Source: CAZWSE01 sp964636575
GTDB lineage: Bacteria; Pseudomonadota; Alphaproteobacteria; Rhodobacterales; Rhodobacteraceae
Direction: 5' to 3'
Assembly: GCA_964636575.1 (NCBI GenBank)
Contig: CAZWSE010000116.1
Coordinates: 1 to 8,984 of the forward strand
Length of the DNA: 8,984 nucleotides
Shown: positions 1 to 4,948 of the stretch, piece after piece
Numbering within the stretch: the first letter of the stretch is position 1
How the letters are laid out: each line of letters starts with the position of its first letter
The notes under the pieces: generated by a model
The model's input: only the letters and a program-made list of their open reading frames with translations
Told to the model about the DNA's origin: nothing
Database searches by the model: none
Made by a program: the position numbers and the translations under genes

Positions 1-44
1 TTGAGCGACTAAGCCCGCATTTGCTAGGTTCAACGGGGTTTGTA

Positions 45-119
45 TGGTGCCCAGGGGCGGATTTGAACCACCGACACGAGGATTTTCAATCCACTGCTCT
101 ACCCCTGAGCTACCCGGGC
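45..119 (-). tRNA. tRNA-Phe (anticodon GAA), CCA encoded
   Basis: Reading the minus strand gives a complete 75-nt cloverleaf. The acceptor GCCCGGG pairs with CCTGGGC (one G-U), the D stem is GCTC/GAGC with a 7-nt loop, the anticodon loop is TTGAAAA with GAA at 85-87, and the T arm carries TTCAAAT. A is the discriminator base and CCA is encoded. The anticodon stem GTGGA/TCCTC has a U-U mismatch at its second pair, the only irregularity, and the rest is canonical. It lies 94 nt downstream of yacG on the same strand but has its own promoter at 152-180. Confidence 0.97.
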
Positions 120-125
120 ACCGGG

Positions 126-141
126 GAACGCAACTGCGTTC
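126..141 (-). other. Hairpin in the tRNA-Phe 5' leader
   Basis: GAACGC and GCGTTC form a perfect 6-bp stem around the loop AACT (7 bp if the loop is counted as 2 nt). It ends 7 nt before the mature tRNA 5' end and lies after the predicted transcription start near 145. It may affect folding or RNase P processing of the precursor. The pairing is visible and the role is inference. Confidence 0.45.
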
Positions 142-151
142 GGGTGTCGGC

Positions 152-180
152 GTTTTAGGCAGTGGGGGCGGTACTGTCCA
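152..180 (-). promoter_or_regulatory. Predicted sigma-70 promoter of tRNA-Phe
   Basis: On the minus strand, TGGACA (175-180) stands 17 nt before TAAAAC (152-157). The -35 matches TTGACA at five of six positions and the -10 matches at four of six. Spacing is ideal, and the predicted start near 145 leaves a leader of about 25 nt. It lies between yacG and the tRNA, so the tRNA can be made independently of the infA operon. Confidence 0.55.
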
Positions 181-212
181 GTGCCTTTTTACCGCAATCG
201 ACAGGCAAGCGC

Positions 213-395
213 CTAGTGCGGCTTTGAAGGTGCATTTTCGGTTTCTTCCAAAGCCTTTTCAAGGTCTTCGGGGTCGTGTGAAGGAACAGCATAAGACCCG
301 TTCATCCACTTGGCCAAATCCACATCCGCACAGCGACGCGAACAAAAGGGTTTATACTTGGGGTCGGTTTGCGTGGCGCAGATTGGGCAGCTCAT
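213..395 (-). CDS. yacG: YacG, zinc-binding DNA gyrase inhibitor family protein
   Basis: This 60-residue protein has the YacG signature: four cysteines, C3 and C6 (CPIC) and C18 and C22 (FCSRRC), followed by the conserved block ADVDLAKWMNGSYAVP. The cysteines form a zinc ribbon. E. coli YacG binds GyrB and inhibits gyrase; whether this one does is inferred from the family. The C-terminal third is acidic, as in relatives. The ATG directly abuts the TGA of the RNase E/G gene (no gap), with AGAGGT as ribosome binding site inside that gene, so translation is probably coupled. It is the last protein gene of the infA-maf-RNase unit. Length is normal for the family. Confidence 0.95.
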   Translation of the reverse strand: MSCPICATQTDPKYKPFCSRRCADVDLAKWMNGSYAVPSHDPEDLEKALEETENAPSKPH

Positions 396-1427
396 TCAGA
401 CCTCTGTTGGTTCCAGGGCCTCACTCAGCGGAATGCGCGCCCGTTTGCGTTGCAACTCATAATGCCCCAAAGGGGTCCACCCGACCAGAGCGGTCTCAAC
501 AGTGTCCGCTCGAAATGCACCGCGCAGAGCATCTTCGAAGGGGCGACGGTCTTTCTTGGGCATCGGGGCCAGATCAAGCGTGATTTGACCACCCAGTCCC
601 CGCAATCTCAGCTGGGTCGGCAAAGCACGGGCAGCGGCCATATTGGCCTTGATGCCCGCCGCAAGCGACGCGTCTGAGCCTGTGTTCACATCGACAGCAA
701 CAAGGGCGCGGGTCGGTTCAATATACATCCCCCCTGCCCCGAGGGAGGCAAAAGCACCCTGCAACCGGTCAATCTCATCTAACACGCCATGGGTCTCAAA
801 CCCGCCGGTTTCGGTCACCACATCAGCAGGATCTGTCCAGTCGCGCCACGCCAAAACATGCGGGCCATCGCCTTCGGTCAGCGTCTCGGCATCCCCAGTC
901 GCATCTTCCATCACGGATGCAGCCAAATCCGCCATCGCCGCGATGTCCTCTGCAATCGCGTCCTCATCTGCACCTTCACATGAGGACCGGACAATCAAAC
1001 CAAACGGGCTGTCTCCCATGATGCCATGCGCGATCTCTAGCAGGCGGTCGCGCTCAGCTTCATCACGGATTGAACGTGAAATGTTCAAGCCCGGCGCATC
1101 CGGTGTCACAATCGCATAGCGGCTTTTGAACAGGATTTTTTGCGTGACAGGCAAGGCTTTACCGTCCTCGGCATGGCCTGTGAGCTGTACCAACAAAGGC
1201 TGCCCCGGAGACAGTCCTTTAACCTGCCGCAAGAAAGCAGAACCATCGGGGGTTTTCAAAAACATGCCACCCTGCCCCTTTACGGGACGATCCGCGATGG
1301 CGCGATAGATGGTGCCAATGCGGGGGGTATCGGCGTCAATCAGTAGATCAGACAGTTTACCATCGACGATTAAGGCGGCAGCCTCTTGGCCATTCACATG
1401 GTCCAGAATAATGGATCGGCCTTTCAT
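396..1427 (-). CDS. Ribonuclease E/G family protein, short form without Zn-link
   Basis: This 343-residue protein belongs to the RNase E/G endoribonucleases, which cut single-stranded AU-rich RNA in mRNA decay and rRNA maturation. An S1-like domain lies at about residues 35-110. The DNase I-like catalytic part holds VAVDVNTG (D246) and GGQITLDL (D285), matching the two metal-binding aspartates of E. coli RNase E (D303, D346). The stretch GHYELQRKRAR near 321-331 fits the end of the catalytic domain. The chain stops there: the CPxCxGxG Zn-link, the small dimerisation domain and the degradosome scaffold are all absent, where E. coli RNase G has 489 residues. The start has AAGGTG upstream and overlaps the maf stop as ATGA. 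yacG follows with no gap. Activity without the Zn-link is not certain. Confidence 0.92.
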   Translation of the reverse strand: MKGRSIILDHVNGQEAAALIVDGKLSDLLIDADTPRIGTIYRAIADRPVKGQGGMFLKTPDGSAFLRQVKGLSPGQPLLVQLTGHAEDGKALPVTQKILFKSRYAIVTPDAPGLNISRSIRDEAERDRLLEIAHGIMGDSPFGLIVRSSCEGADEDAIAEDIAAMADLAASVMEDATGDAETLTEGDGPHVLAWRDWTDPADVVTETGGFETHGVLDEIDRLQGAFASLGAGGMYIEPTRALVAVDVNTGSDASLAAGIKANMAAARALPTQLRLRGLGGQITLDLAPMPKKDRRPFEDALRGAFRADTVETALVGWTPLGHYELQRKRARIPLSEALEPTEV

Positions 1428-2002
1428 GAGGCACCTTTATGTAGGGGATACCCTGCGGCATGCAGCAGGTTCGCAGTTTCAGCCAAGGGCAAGCCAACGA
1501 TGCCGGTGAACGACCCTTGGATCCAAGGGATGAAAGCGCCAGCGGGGCCTTGGATCGCATAACCGCCAGCCTTGCCCTGCCAATCACCTGTCTCTAGGTA
1601 GGCGTTTAGTTCAACATCAGACAGGCGTTTCATTTTGACGGCAGACACGACATCTCGTTCCCAAATCTTTTTACCACGGCGTACAGCGACGGCAGTGATG
1701 ACGCGGTGACGACGACCCGACAATGACAACAAAAATTCAGCCGCTTGACCCGCGTCTTCAGGCTTGCCCATGATCCGACGCCCCAAAGCAACGGTTGTAT
1801 CAGCACACAGCACAATATCATCGGCACCCGCCTCAACCGCCATAACCTTTTCACGGGCAATGCGCTGACAATAAGGGCGCGGCAGTTCGGCCTTCAAAGG
1901 GTCTTCGTCAATATCGGGGGGACGCACGGCATCCGGCACAACGCCCAACTGGGCCAGCAATTCAAGCCGACGGGGGCTGCCGGAACCTAAGATCAGGGTC
2001 AT
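1424..2002 (-). CDS. maf: Maf family nucleoside triphosphate pyrophosphatase (YhdE-like)
   Basis: This 192-residue protein is a Maf/HAM1-fold pyrophosphatase, hydrolysing non-canonical or excess nucleoside triphosphates to the monophosphate and pyrophosphate in the cytoplasm. Visible family motifs are the N-terminal GSGSPRRLELL (residues 6-16), ADTTV with catalytic-type D68, GKPEDAGQA (K80), and GGYAIQGPAGAF (146-157) followed by GSFTGIVGLPL. The YAIQG form points to the YhdE-like (dTTP/UTP) subgroup rather than the YceF-like m7GTP subgroup. GAAGG precedes the ATG by about 6 nt. It lies 52 nt after infA, separated by a hairpin, and overlaps the RNase E/G start by 4 nt (ATGA), so those two are translationally coupled. 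Confidence 0.95.
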   Translation of the reverse strand: MTLILGSGSPRRLELLAQLGVVPDAVRPPDIDEDPLKAELPRPYCQRIAREKVMAVEAGADDIVLCADTTVALGRRIMGKPEDAGQAAEFLLSLSGRRHRVITAVAVRRGKKIWERDVVSAVKMKRLSDVELNAYLETGDWQGKAGGYAIQGPAGAFIPWIQGSFTGIVGLPLAETANLLHAAGYPLHKGAS

Positions 2003-2027
2003 GGGTTGCCTTCAACGCGCAGTATCA

Positions 2028-2048
2028 AGGTGGGCAAGCAGCCCACCT
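2028..2048 (-). other. GC-rich hairpin between infA and maf
   Basis: AGGTGGGC and GCCCACCT form a perfect 8-bp stem around a 5-nt loop, between the infA stop (2055) and the maf start (2002). On the minus-strand RNA the stem is followed by TTGATACTG rather than a U run, so it is not a standard terminator. It could partially attenuate transcription or protect the 3' end of a processed infA mRNA, keeping IF-1 above Maf and RNase levels. The structure is visible; the role is inference. Confidence 0.55.
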
Positions 2049-2054
2049 CAGGAC

Positions 2055-2273
2055 TTACTTAAAGCGATAGTTGATCCGACCTTTGGTCAAATCATAAGGG
2101 GTCATTTCGACCTGTACTTTGTCGCCAGCCAGAACGCGGATGCGGTTTTTGCGCATCTTGCCTGCCGTGTGTGCAATGATTTCATGGCCATTCTCAAGCT
2201 CGACCCGAAATGTCGCATTAGGCAGGAGTTCCTTCACGACGCCGGGGAATTCGAGAATATCTTCCTTAGCCAT
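2055..2273 (-). CDS. infA: Translation initiation factor IF-1
   Basis: This 72-residue protein is essentially a textbook IF-1, a single S1/OB-fold domain that binds the 30S A site and works with IF-2 and IF-3 in initiation. It starts MAKEDILEFPGVV and contains NATFRVELENGHEIIAH, GKMRKNRIRVLAGDKV and the closing TPYDLTKGRINYRFK. Length is exactly that of the family. A GGAG lies 7 nt before the ATG. It is the first gene of the infA-maf-RNase E/G-yacG unit. Upstream lies a spacer with a small leader hairpin. No deviation from the family is visible. Confidence 0.99.
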   Translation of the reverse strand: MAKEDILEFPGVVKELLPNATFRVELENGHEIIAHTAGKMRKNRIRVLAGDKVQVEMTPYDLTKGRINYRFK

Positions 2274-2297
2274 GTCATCTCCATCGTTGTTTCAATG

Positions 2298-2315
2298 CAT
2301 CGGATTGTTCCGATG
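2298..2315 (-). other. Hairpin in the infA leader
   Basis: CATCGGA and TCCGATG form a perfect 7-bp stem with loop TTGT, about 25 nt upstream of the infA start codon and ahead of its GGAG. It lies close enough to influence 30S access but does not sequester the ribosome binding site. A regulatory role is inference only. Confidence 0.4.
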
Positions 2316-2529
2316 GGCGTTAAATGGGCCTAAAATGTTAATTTATCAAGGGACAATGCGGTCTTAGCGCCGTCTTGCGGTACTTTTGATCAATCAGAAA
2401 CAGTTTATCGAGCAAACCGCCACATTGTTTCCATATTCGACACGAATTGTTGCCTCAATTGCTCAATAGCCAGTGTCCTAACGGTCCAACAACGAGACCG
2501 GAACACAGGCAGAGCAAGGAACTACAGAC
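2316..2529. other. Intergenic spacer upstream of infA
   Basis: This stretch should carry the infA promoter on the minus strand. I could not fix it: TTGTCC and TTGATA are possible -35 boxes in 2345-2357, but neither has a convincing -10 at 16-18 nt. On the plus strand it would be the leader of the small ORF at 2530, whose ribosome binding site AAGGA is at 2516-2520. No tRNA, terminator with a U run, or longer ORF is seen. It also lacks a clear terminator for the hydrolase gene that ends at 2601. Confidence 0.5.
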
Positions 2530-2604
2530 ATGAACCTCCCTACATTTACGGCCCTATTGATCGGCGTTGCGCTTACACTGACCACCTTCGTGTCGACGGT
2601 CTAA
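2530..2604 (+). CDS. Possible 24-residue hydrophobic peptide
   Basis: The plus strand holds an ATG with AAGGA 9 nt upstream, opening a 24-codon frame ending in TAA. The peptide MNLPTFTALLIGVALTLTTF, followed by VSTV, is almost entirely hydrophobic and could form one short membrane helix. Its stop interlocks tail to tail with the stop of the carbon-nitrogen hydrolase on the other strand (TAA at 2602-2604, TAG read from 2603-2601). It would be the only protein gene on the plus strand here. I recognise no family. An open frame this short can arise by chance, and no convincing promoter was found, so support is the ribosome binding site, the composition and the compact junction. Confidence 0.33.
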   Translation: MNLPTFTALLIGVALTLTTFVSTV

Positions 2605-3479
2605 GCCTTAAGGTTAACCGTCACAGCAGGTGCTTCACGGCCGGATTGTTCCGGCCAGTGGCTTGCATTCAAAACACCGCCATCACGGCGCACATGGGCA
2701 ATCGCGTCTCGATCTATCTCAGCATAGGTCCACGCAGGCGCGCCCAACGTTCCAAGCCCCATCACCCCATCTTCTGGAAAACCCACGTCGGGTGGGCCGA
2801 AAACGCCCCCAGCGCCAGTGGTCTCATTAAATGTCTCAGCCCAATTCATCTTGCCAACCAGCGATGACATGACTGTCACACATTGATTGGCGAGCGCTGT
2901 GGCTTGGCTCCCGATCCGTACGCGGGAATAACCGGATACTGCGCGGGTGCAACTTGGCACCAGAATAATCTCAGCCTCCGCCAGCGCACGACCCAGAAGC
3001 GGAAATTCACTGTCATAACAAATCAGTACGCCGATCTTACCCAATGCGGTGTCAAACACCTGCAACGGCCCGCCCCCTTGCATAGCCATCGGGTCACGTT
3101 CGCCTCGGGTCATGATTTGCTTGTCTTGGACGCCGATTTGCCCCGTCGGCGTAATCAACCTCGCACGGTTAACGGGCCTTTTGTCCGTCACAGCAGGGCC
3201 AGACGCCGCCAGAATGTGCACACCATGCTCGGCCGCCAAGGTCATATGCACTTGATCCGCGTCACCTAACCGGTCCGACACGGCGTGCAAGGATCGCTCC
3301 AGATCTGCAGCCACCTCAGCGCCATCCAGCGTCGCAAGCTCCATCGCGCCGTATTCGGGAAATACAAGCAGCTCAGCCCCCTGCGCCGCAGCATCCGACA
3401 CCCAAGTCGCTAGCTTGTCTTCGTAGGCCGCCCAACTGTCGAGCCAATCCAAAGGATATGCAGCAGTTGCAACTTTCAT
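2601..3479 (-). CDS. Carbon-nitrogen hydrolase (nitrilase superfamily)
   Basis: This 292-residue cytoplasmic enzyme has the full Glu-Lys-Cys triad of the nitrilase superfamily: E42 in LLVFPEYGA, K120 in VQDKQIMTRGERD, and nucleophile C154 in GVLICYDSEFP. Such enzymes hydrolyse non-peptide C-N bonds in amides or N-carbamoyl compounds. The substrate cannot be told from the sequence. The ICYDSEFP form and the GERD segment resemble the Rim1-like or amidase branch rather than true nitrilases. Length is normal. The start has GAGGT about 6 nt upstream. It appears to be transcribed alone, from a promoter at 3508-3536 with TGATCAC palindromes nearby, suggesting dedicated control. It sits in a segment that separates the phosphatase gene from infA. 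Confidence 0.92.
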   Translation of the reverse strand: MKVATAAYPLDWLDSWAAYEDKLATWVSDAAAQGAELLVFPEYGAMELATLDGAEVAADLERSLHAVSDRLGDADQVHMTLAAEHGVHILAASGPAVTDKRPVNRARLITPTGQIGVQDKQIMTRGERDPMAMQGGGPLQVFDTALGKIGVLICYDSEFPLLGRALAEAEIILVPSCTRAVSGYSRVRIGSQATALANQCVTVMSSLVGKMNWAETFNETTGAGGVFGPPDVGFPEDGVMGLGTLGAPAWTYAEIDRDAIAHVRRDGGVLNASHWPEQSGREAPAVTVNLKA

Positions 3480-3507
3480 AGCAGACCTCTTTCAACATGC
3501 GTTAACG

Positions 3508-3536
3508 ATGATCACTCTGCACAAGAGTCCTGCCAA
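3508..3536 (-). promoter_or_regulatory. Predicted promoter of the C-N hydrolase gene
   Basis: On the minus strand TTGGCA (3531-3536) is 17 nt from GATCAT (3508-3513), matching the sigma-70 boxes at five and four of six positions. The start would be near 3501, about 22 nt before the ATG. A TGATCAC motif (3509-3515) overlaps the -10 box, so a protein bound there would be expected to block transcription. Confidence 0.45.
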
Positions 3537-3571
3537 TGAACATAGCTCAGTCCATGGGCGGGTTAAATTTT

Positions 3572-3594
3572 GTGATCACGTTATTTGTGATCAC
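3572..3594. promoter_or_regulatory. Paired GTGATCAC palindromes, candidate operator
   Basis: The 8-bp palindrome GTGATCAC occurs at 3572-3579 and 3587-3594, each preceded by TT or TTT, with centres 15 bp apart. A third near copy, TGATCAC, is at 3509-3515, about 64 bp away (six helical turns) and over the -10 box of the hydrolase promoter. The arrangement suggests a dimeric repressor or activator (GntR- or MarR-like sizes would fit). No regulator gene is adjacent in this window. Confidence 0.5.
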
Positions 3595-3634
3595 ATTTTA
3601 TCCCATCAATTTCATGCACTTAACGTGAAGTCGC

Positions 3635-3663
3635 AAAAAGGGCGCCTTGTTTCCAAAGCGCCC
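3635..3663 (-). terminator. Rho-independent terminator of the secreted-protein gene
   Basis: On the minus strand GGGCGC pairs with GCGCCC. An inner TTG/CAA pairing lies beyond one mismatch, and a run of five T follows directly. It lies about 75 nt after the stop of the gene ending at 3737. The plus strand also gives a weaker T-rich tail (ATTTT). Confidence 0.7.
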
Positions 3664-3685
3664 ATTTTGTGCGTTCCCGATCCGA

Positions 3686-3715
3686 AATCTGACGAAAATT
3701 GACAGATGTCAGATT
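3686..3715 (-). other. Inverted repeat in the 3' UTR of the secreted-protein gene
   Basis: AATCTGAC (3686-3693) and GTCAGATT (3708-3715) are a perfect 8-bp inverted repeat with a 14-nt loop. A competing dyad TGACA-GA-TGTCA lies at 3700-3711. It sits between the stop at 3737 and the terminator at 3635-3663, so the transcript would carry two successive hairpins. Confidence 0.5.
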
Positions 3716-3736
3716 GGTTTGACTAAAGATATCGCC

Positions 3737-4045
3737 TCAAACCATCCAGTCTTTCCACTCAGCGCTTGATTGGACAAAATCGTCCCGTCCAGCGTGAACA
3801 GAAGCTTCAGATTGAATGGTGCATTTTGTACCTGCGACCCCAAGCAAACAATGGGTCACAGTGAAAAACGAAACCTCTTCGAACGCGAGCGTAGAACCCG
3901 TAAGGGAATTGGGTGTTTCATGAGGTACCGTCGCTGGTGCCACAACAACCGAACCTGCTTTCAAAACCACAGAATGAGTGGTGGCAGCGGAAGCAGAAGT
4001 TGCCAGAGAGACCGCTGCAAAAGCAGCTAAATAAAAATGTCTCAT
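3737..4045 (-). CDS. Unrecognised small secreted protein
   Basis: This 102-residue protein starts with a clear Sec signal peptide: MRHFY, then a hydrophobic core, then SATSASA-type small residues with likely cleavage after A20. The mature chain of about 82 residues has two cysteines (C66, C75) nine apart that could form a disulfide in the periplasm or outside. It has no transmembrane segment beyond the signal, no lipobox and no obvious sorting tail. I recognise no family. The ATG has AAGGA 8 nt upstream, which supports real translation. The gene appears to be single: an AT-rich spacer with a duplicated element lies upstream, and two hairpins including a terminator lie downstream. Function is unknown. 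Confidence 0.75.
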   Translation of the reverse strand: MRHFYLAAFAAVSLATSASAATTHSVVLKAGSVVVAPATVPHETPNSLTGSTLAFEEVSFFTVTHCLLGVAGTKCTIQSEASVHAGRDDFVQSSAEWKDWMV

Positions 4046-4090
4046 AAAAATAGTCCTTAGGTAAATATTTGGTACTTAAAGATTTTTTTC

Positions 4091-4126
4091 TCAAAACGAA
4101 TAAGGTGTGAGCAAAAGCGTTTCGAT
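4091..4126. repeat. Direct repeat copy 1 (36 bp)
   Basis: This copy begins TCAAAACGAATAAGG and ends CGTTTCGAT. It is identical to the copy at 4213-4249 except for one missing T. Similarity resumes at TACAAAGGT (4140-4148), so the duplicated unit is really about 61 bp. It ends about 45 bp upstream of the secreted-protein start codon, in promoter position. Confidence 0.9.
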
Positions 4127-4212
4127 CAAAAGTGGTAGATACAAAGGTGGTCTTTCTATGTGAATCAGCGACGGTACAAAATGAAATGGTTACGCGTCTT
4201 GGTCTTAAAAAT

Positions 4213-4249
4213 TCAAAACGAATAAGGTGTGAGCAAAAGTCGTTTCGAT
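4213..4249. repeat. Direct repeat copy 2 (37 bp)
   Basis: This is the second copy, 122 bp to the right of the first, with a single inserted T at 4240. The weaker downstream block TACAAAGGT is at 4264-4272. The one-base indel shifts the frame while the DNA on both sides stays identical, which points to a conserved DNA element rather than repeated protein sequence. Confidence 0.9.
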
Positions 4250-4344
4250 TAATGTAGTTCAGTTACAAAGGTAGTTTAGATTGGTCGTCACGTCGGAAAA
4301 TTCGACGCACCATTACGCTAGCATAACAAAAAATGGTTAAAATA

Positions 4345-4365
4345 GAAAAATGGCGAAGACTCGCC
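4345..4365 (-). terminator. Rho-independent terminator after the phosphatase operon
   Basis: On the minus strand GGCGA-GTCT-TCGCC is followed by ATTTTTC, a compact 5-bp GC-rich stem with a tetraloop and a T run. It lies about 120 nt after the phosphatase stop and is the first such structure there, so it probably ends the hisD-UPF0262-phosphatase transcript. Confidence 0.65.
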
Positions 4366-4487
4366 GATTTTCCGCTATCCTCGCTCAAATAAAAGAAAAT
4401 TTCTTATCTACAGATCGTTGATAACGCTGCTTTTGTTTCCAAACCGAAAACAATGCCGCTCAAAACCGACGAATCGTTAACATCGTA

Positions 4488-4946
4488 TTAAGATGGATTT
4501 ACCGGATCACCCCACCGTTCAACCAACCTTTGAACGATCTGATCTCGGCTTTGGCGGTAACTGTCGAGCTTGGCCTCGCGGCTTTCCCCAAGTCCCGTCG
4601 GATCAAGGATAGGCCAGTATTCGACCTCCAAATGAAACACGCGCGTTAGCTCCAATGCCCGCCTTTGGCTGGCCGGCGACAGGGCCACAACCAGATCAAA
4701 CGAAGACAAATCATCGCCCCATTGCTCCATTTCATCGAAACTGCGGCTGCGATGCCGCGATAATTCTACATCCAGCTCCTGACATACAGCGATCGAAAAG
4801 CCATCAATTTCGAGGTCATTTTTAACGCCGACGGACTGTACGTAGGTATCCGTTCCGTAGAATTTCTTCATGATGCCCTCAGCCATAGGCGACCGGACAG
4901 CATTGTGATCACAGCAAAACAAGATCGATTGGGGCAAATCCCGCAC
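4488..4946 (-). CDS. Low-molecular-weight protein-tyrosine-phosphatase family protein
   Basis: This 152-residue protein has the CX5R(S) phosphate loop of low-molecular-weight phosphatases and ArsC-like arsenate reductases, read as CDHNAVRS with nucleophile C12 and R18, and the general-acid DP motif in PILDPTG (D115). It is cytoplasmic. The substrate may be phosphotyrosine or another small phosphate; arsenate reduction is less likely, since no ars gene is near. I start it at the GTG at 4946 because GGAGGG lies 5 nt upstream and the loop then sits at the usual distance from the N-terminus. A TTG at 4973 would add nine residues and overlap UPF0262. The GTG lies 2 nt after the UPF0262 stop, which is part of the spacer between ribosome site and start. 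Confidence 0.88.
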   Translation of the reverse strand: MRDLPQSILFCCDHNAVRSPMAEGIMKKFYGTDTYVQSVGVKNDLEIDGFSIAVCQELDVELSRHRSRSFDEMEQWGDDLSSFDLVVALSPASQRRALELTRVFHLEVEYWPILDPTGLGESREAKLDSYRQSRDQIVQRLVERWGDPVNPS

Positions 4947-4948
4947 GC

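Larger units (their letters stand above)
4046..4487. other. AT-rich spacer with duplicated element and terminator
   Basis: This is a 442-bp spacer without a convincing gene. From the right it holds the 3' UTR of the phosphatase operon, an AT-rich palindrome AAGAAA-A-TTTCTT (4393-4405), the terminator at 4345-4365, and a dyad CGTCG/CGACG (4291-4307). Then come the two copies of a 36/37-bp direct repeat and the leader of the secreted-protein gene. A promoter for that gene must lie here, but no sigma-70 pair stood out. Base composition is visibly more AT-rich than in the flanking genes. Confidence 0.6.

Noticed and set aside
62..100. U-U mismatch in the tRNA-Phe anticodon stem as a sign of a pseudogene
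   Set aside because: All other stems, the anticodon loop and the CCA end are intact, and I recall the same stem in related tRNA-Phe genes.
157..190. AGGCA...TGCCT followed by five T as a plus-strand terminator
   Set aside because: No plus-strand gene ends there, the stem has a mismatch, and the same bases form a better minus-strand promoter for tRNA-Phe.
4111..4165. Short plus-strand GTG frame inside repeat copy 1 (18 codons)
   Set aside because: The AAGG is directly next to the GTG, too close for a ribosome site, and copy 2 hits a stop after seven codons.
4091..4249. The direct repeat as a CRISPR-like array
   Set aside because: There are only two copies, 122 bp apart, with a residual shared block in the spacer and no cas gene, so an array is not supported.
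3920..4262. Long stop-free minus-strand frame running through both repeats into the secreted-protein gene
   Set aside because: It has no ATG with a ribosome site, is in a different frame from the supported gene at 4045, and the repeat copies give different peptides because of the one-base indel.
4905..4912. A fourth GTGATCAC inside the phosphatase gene
   Set aside because: It encodes the catalytic loop (Cys-Asp-His) and is explained by coding constraint, so it is not counted as an operator.
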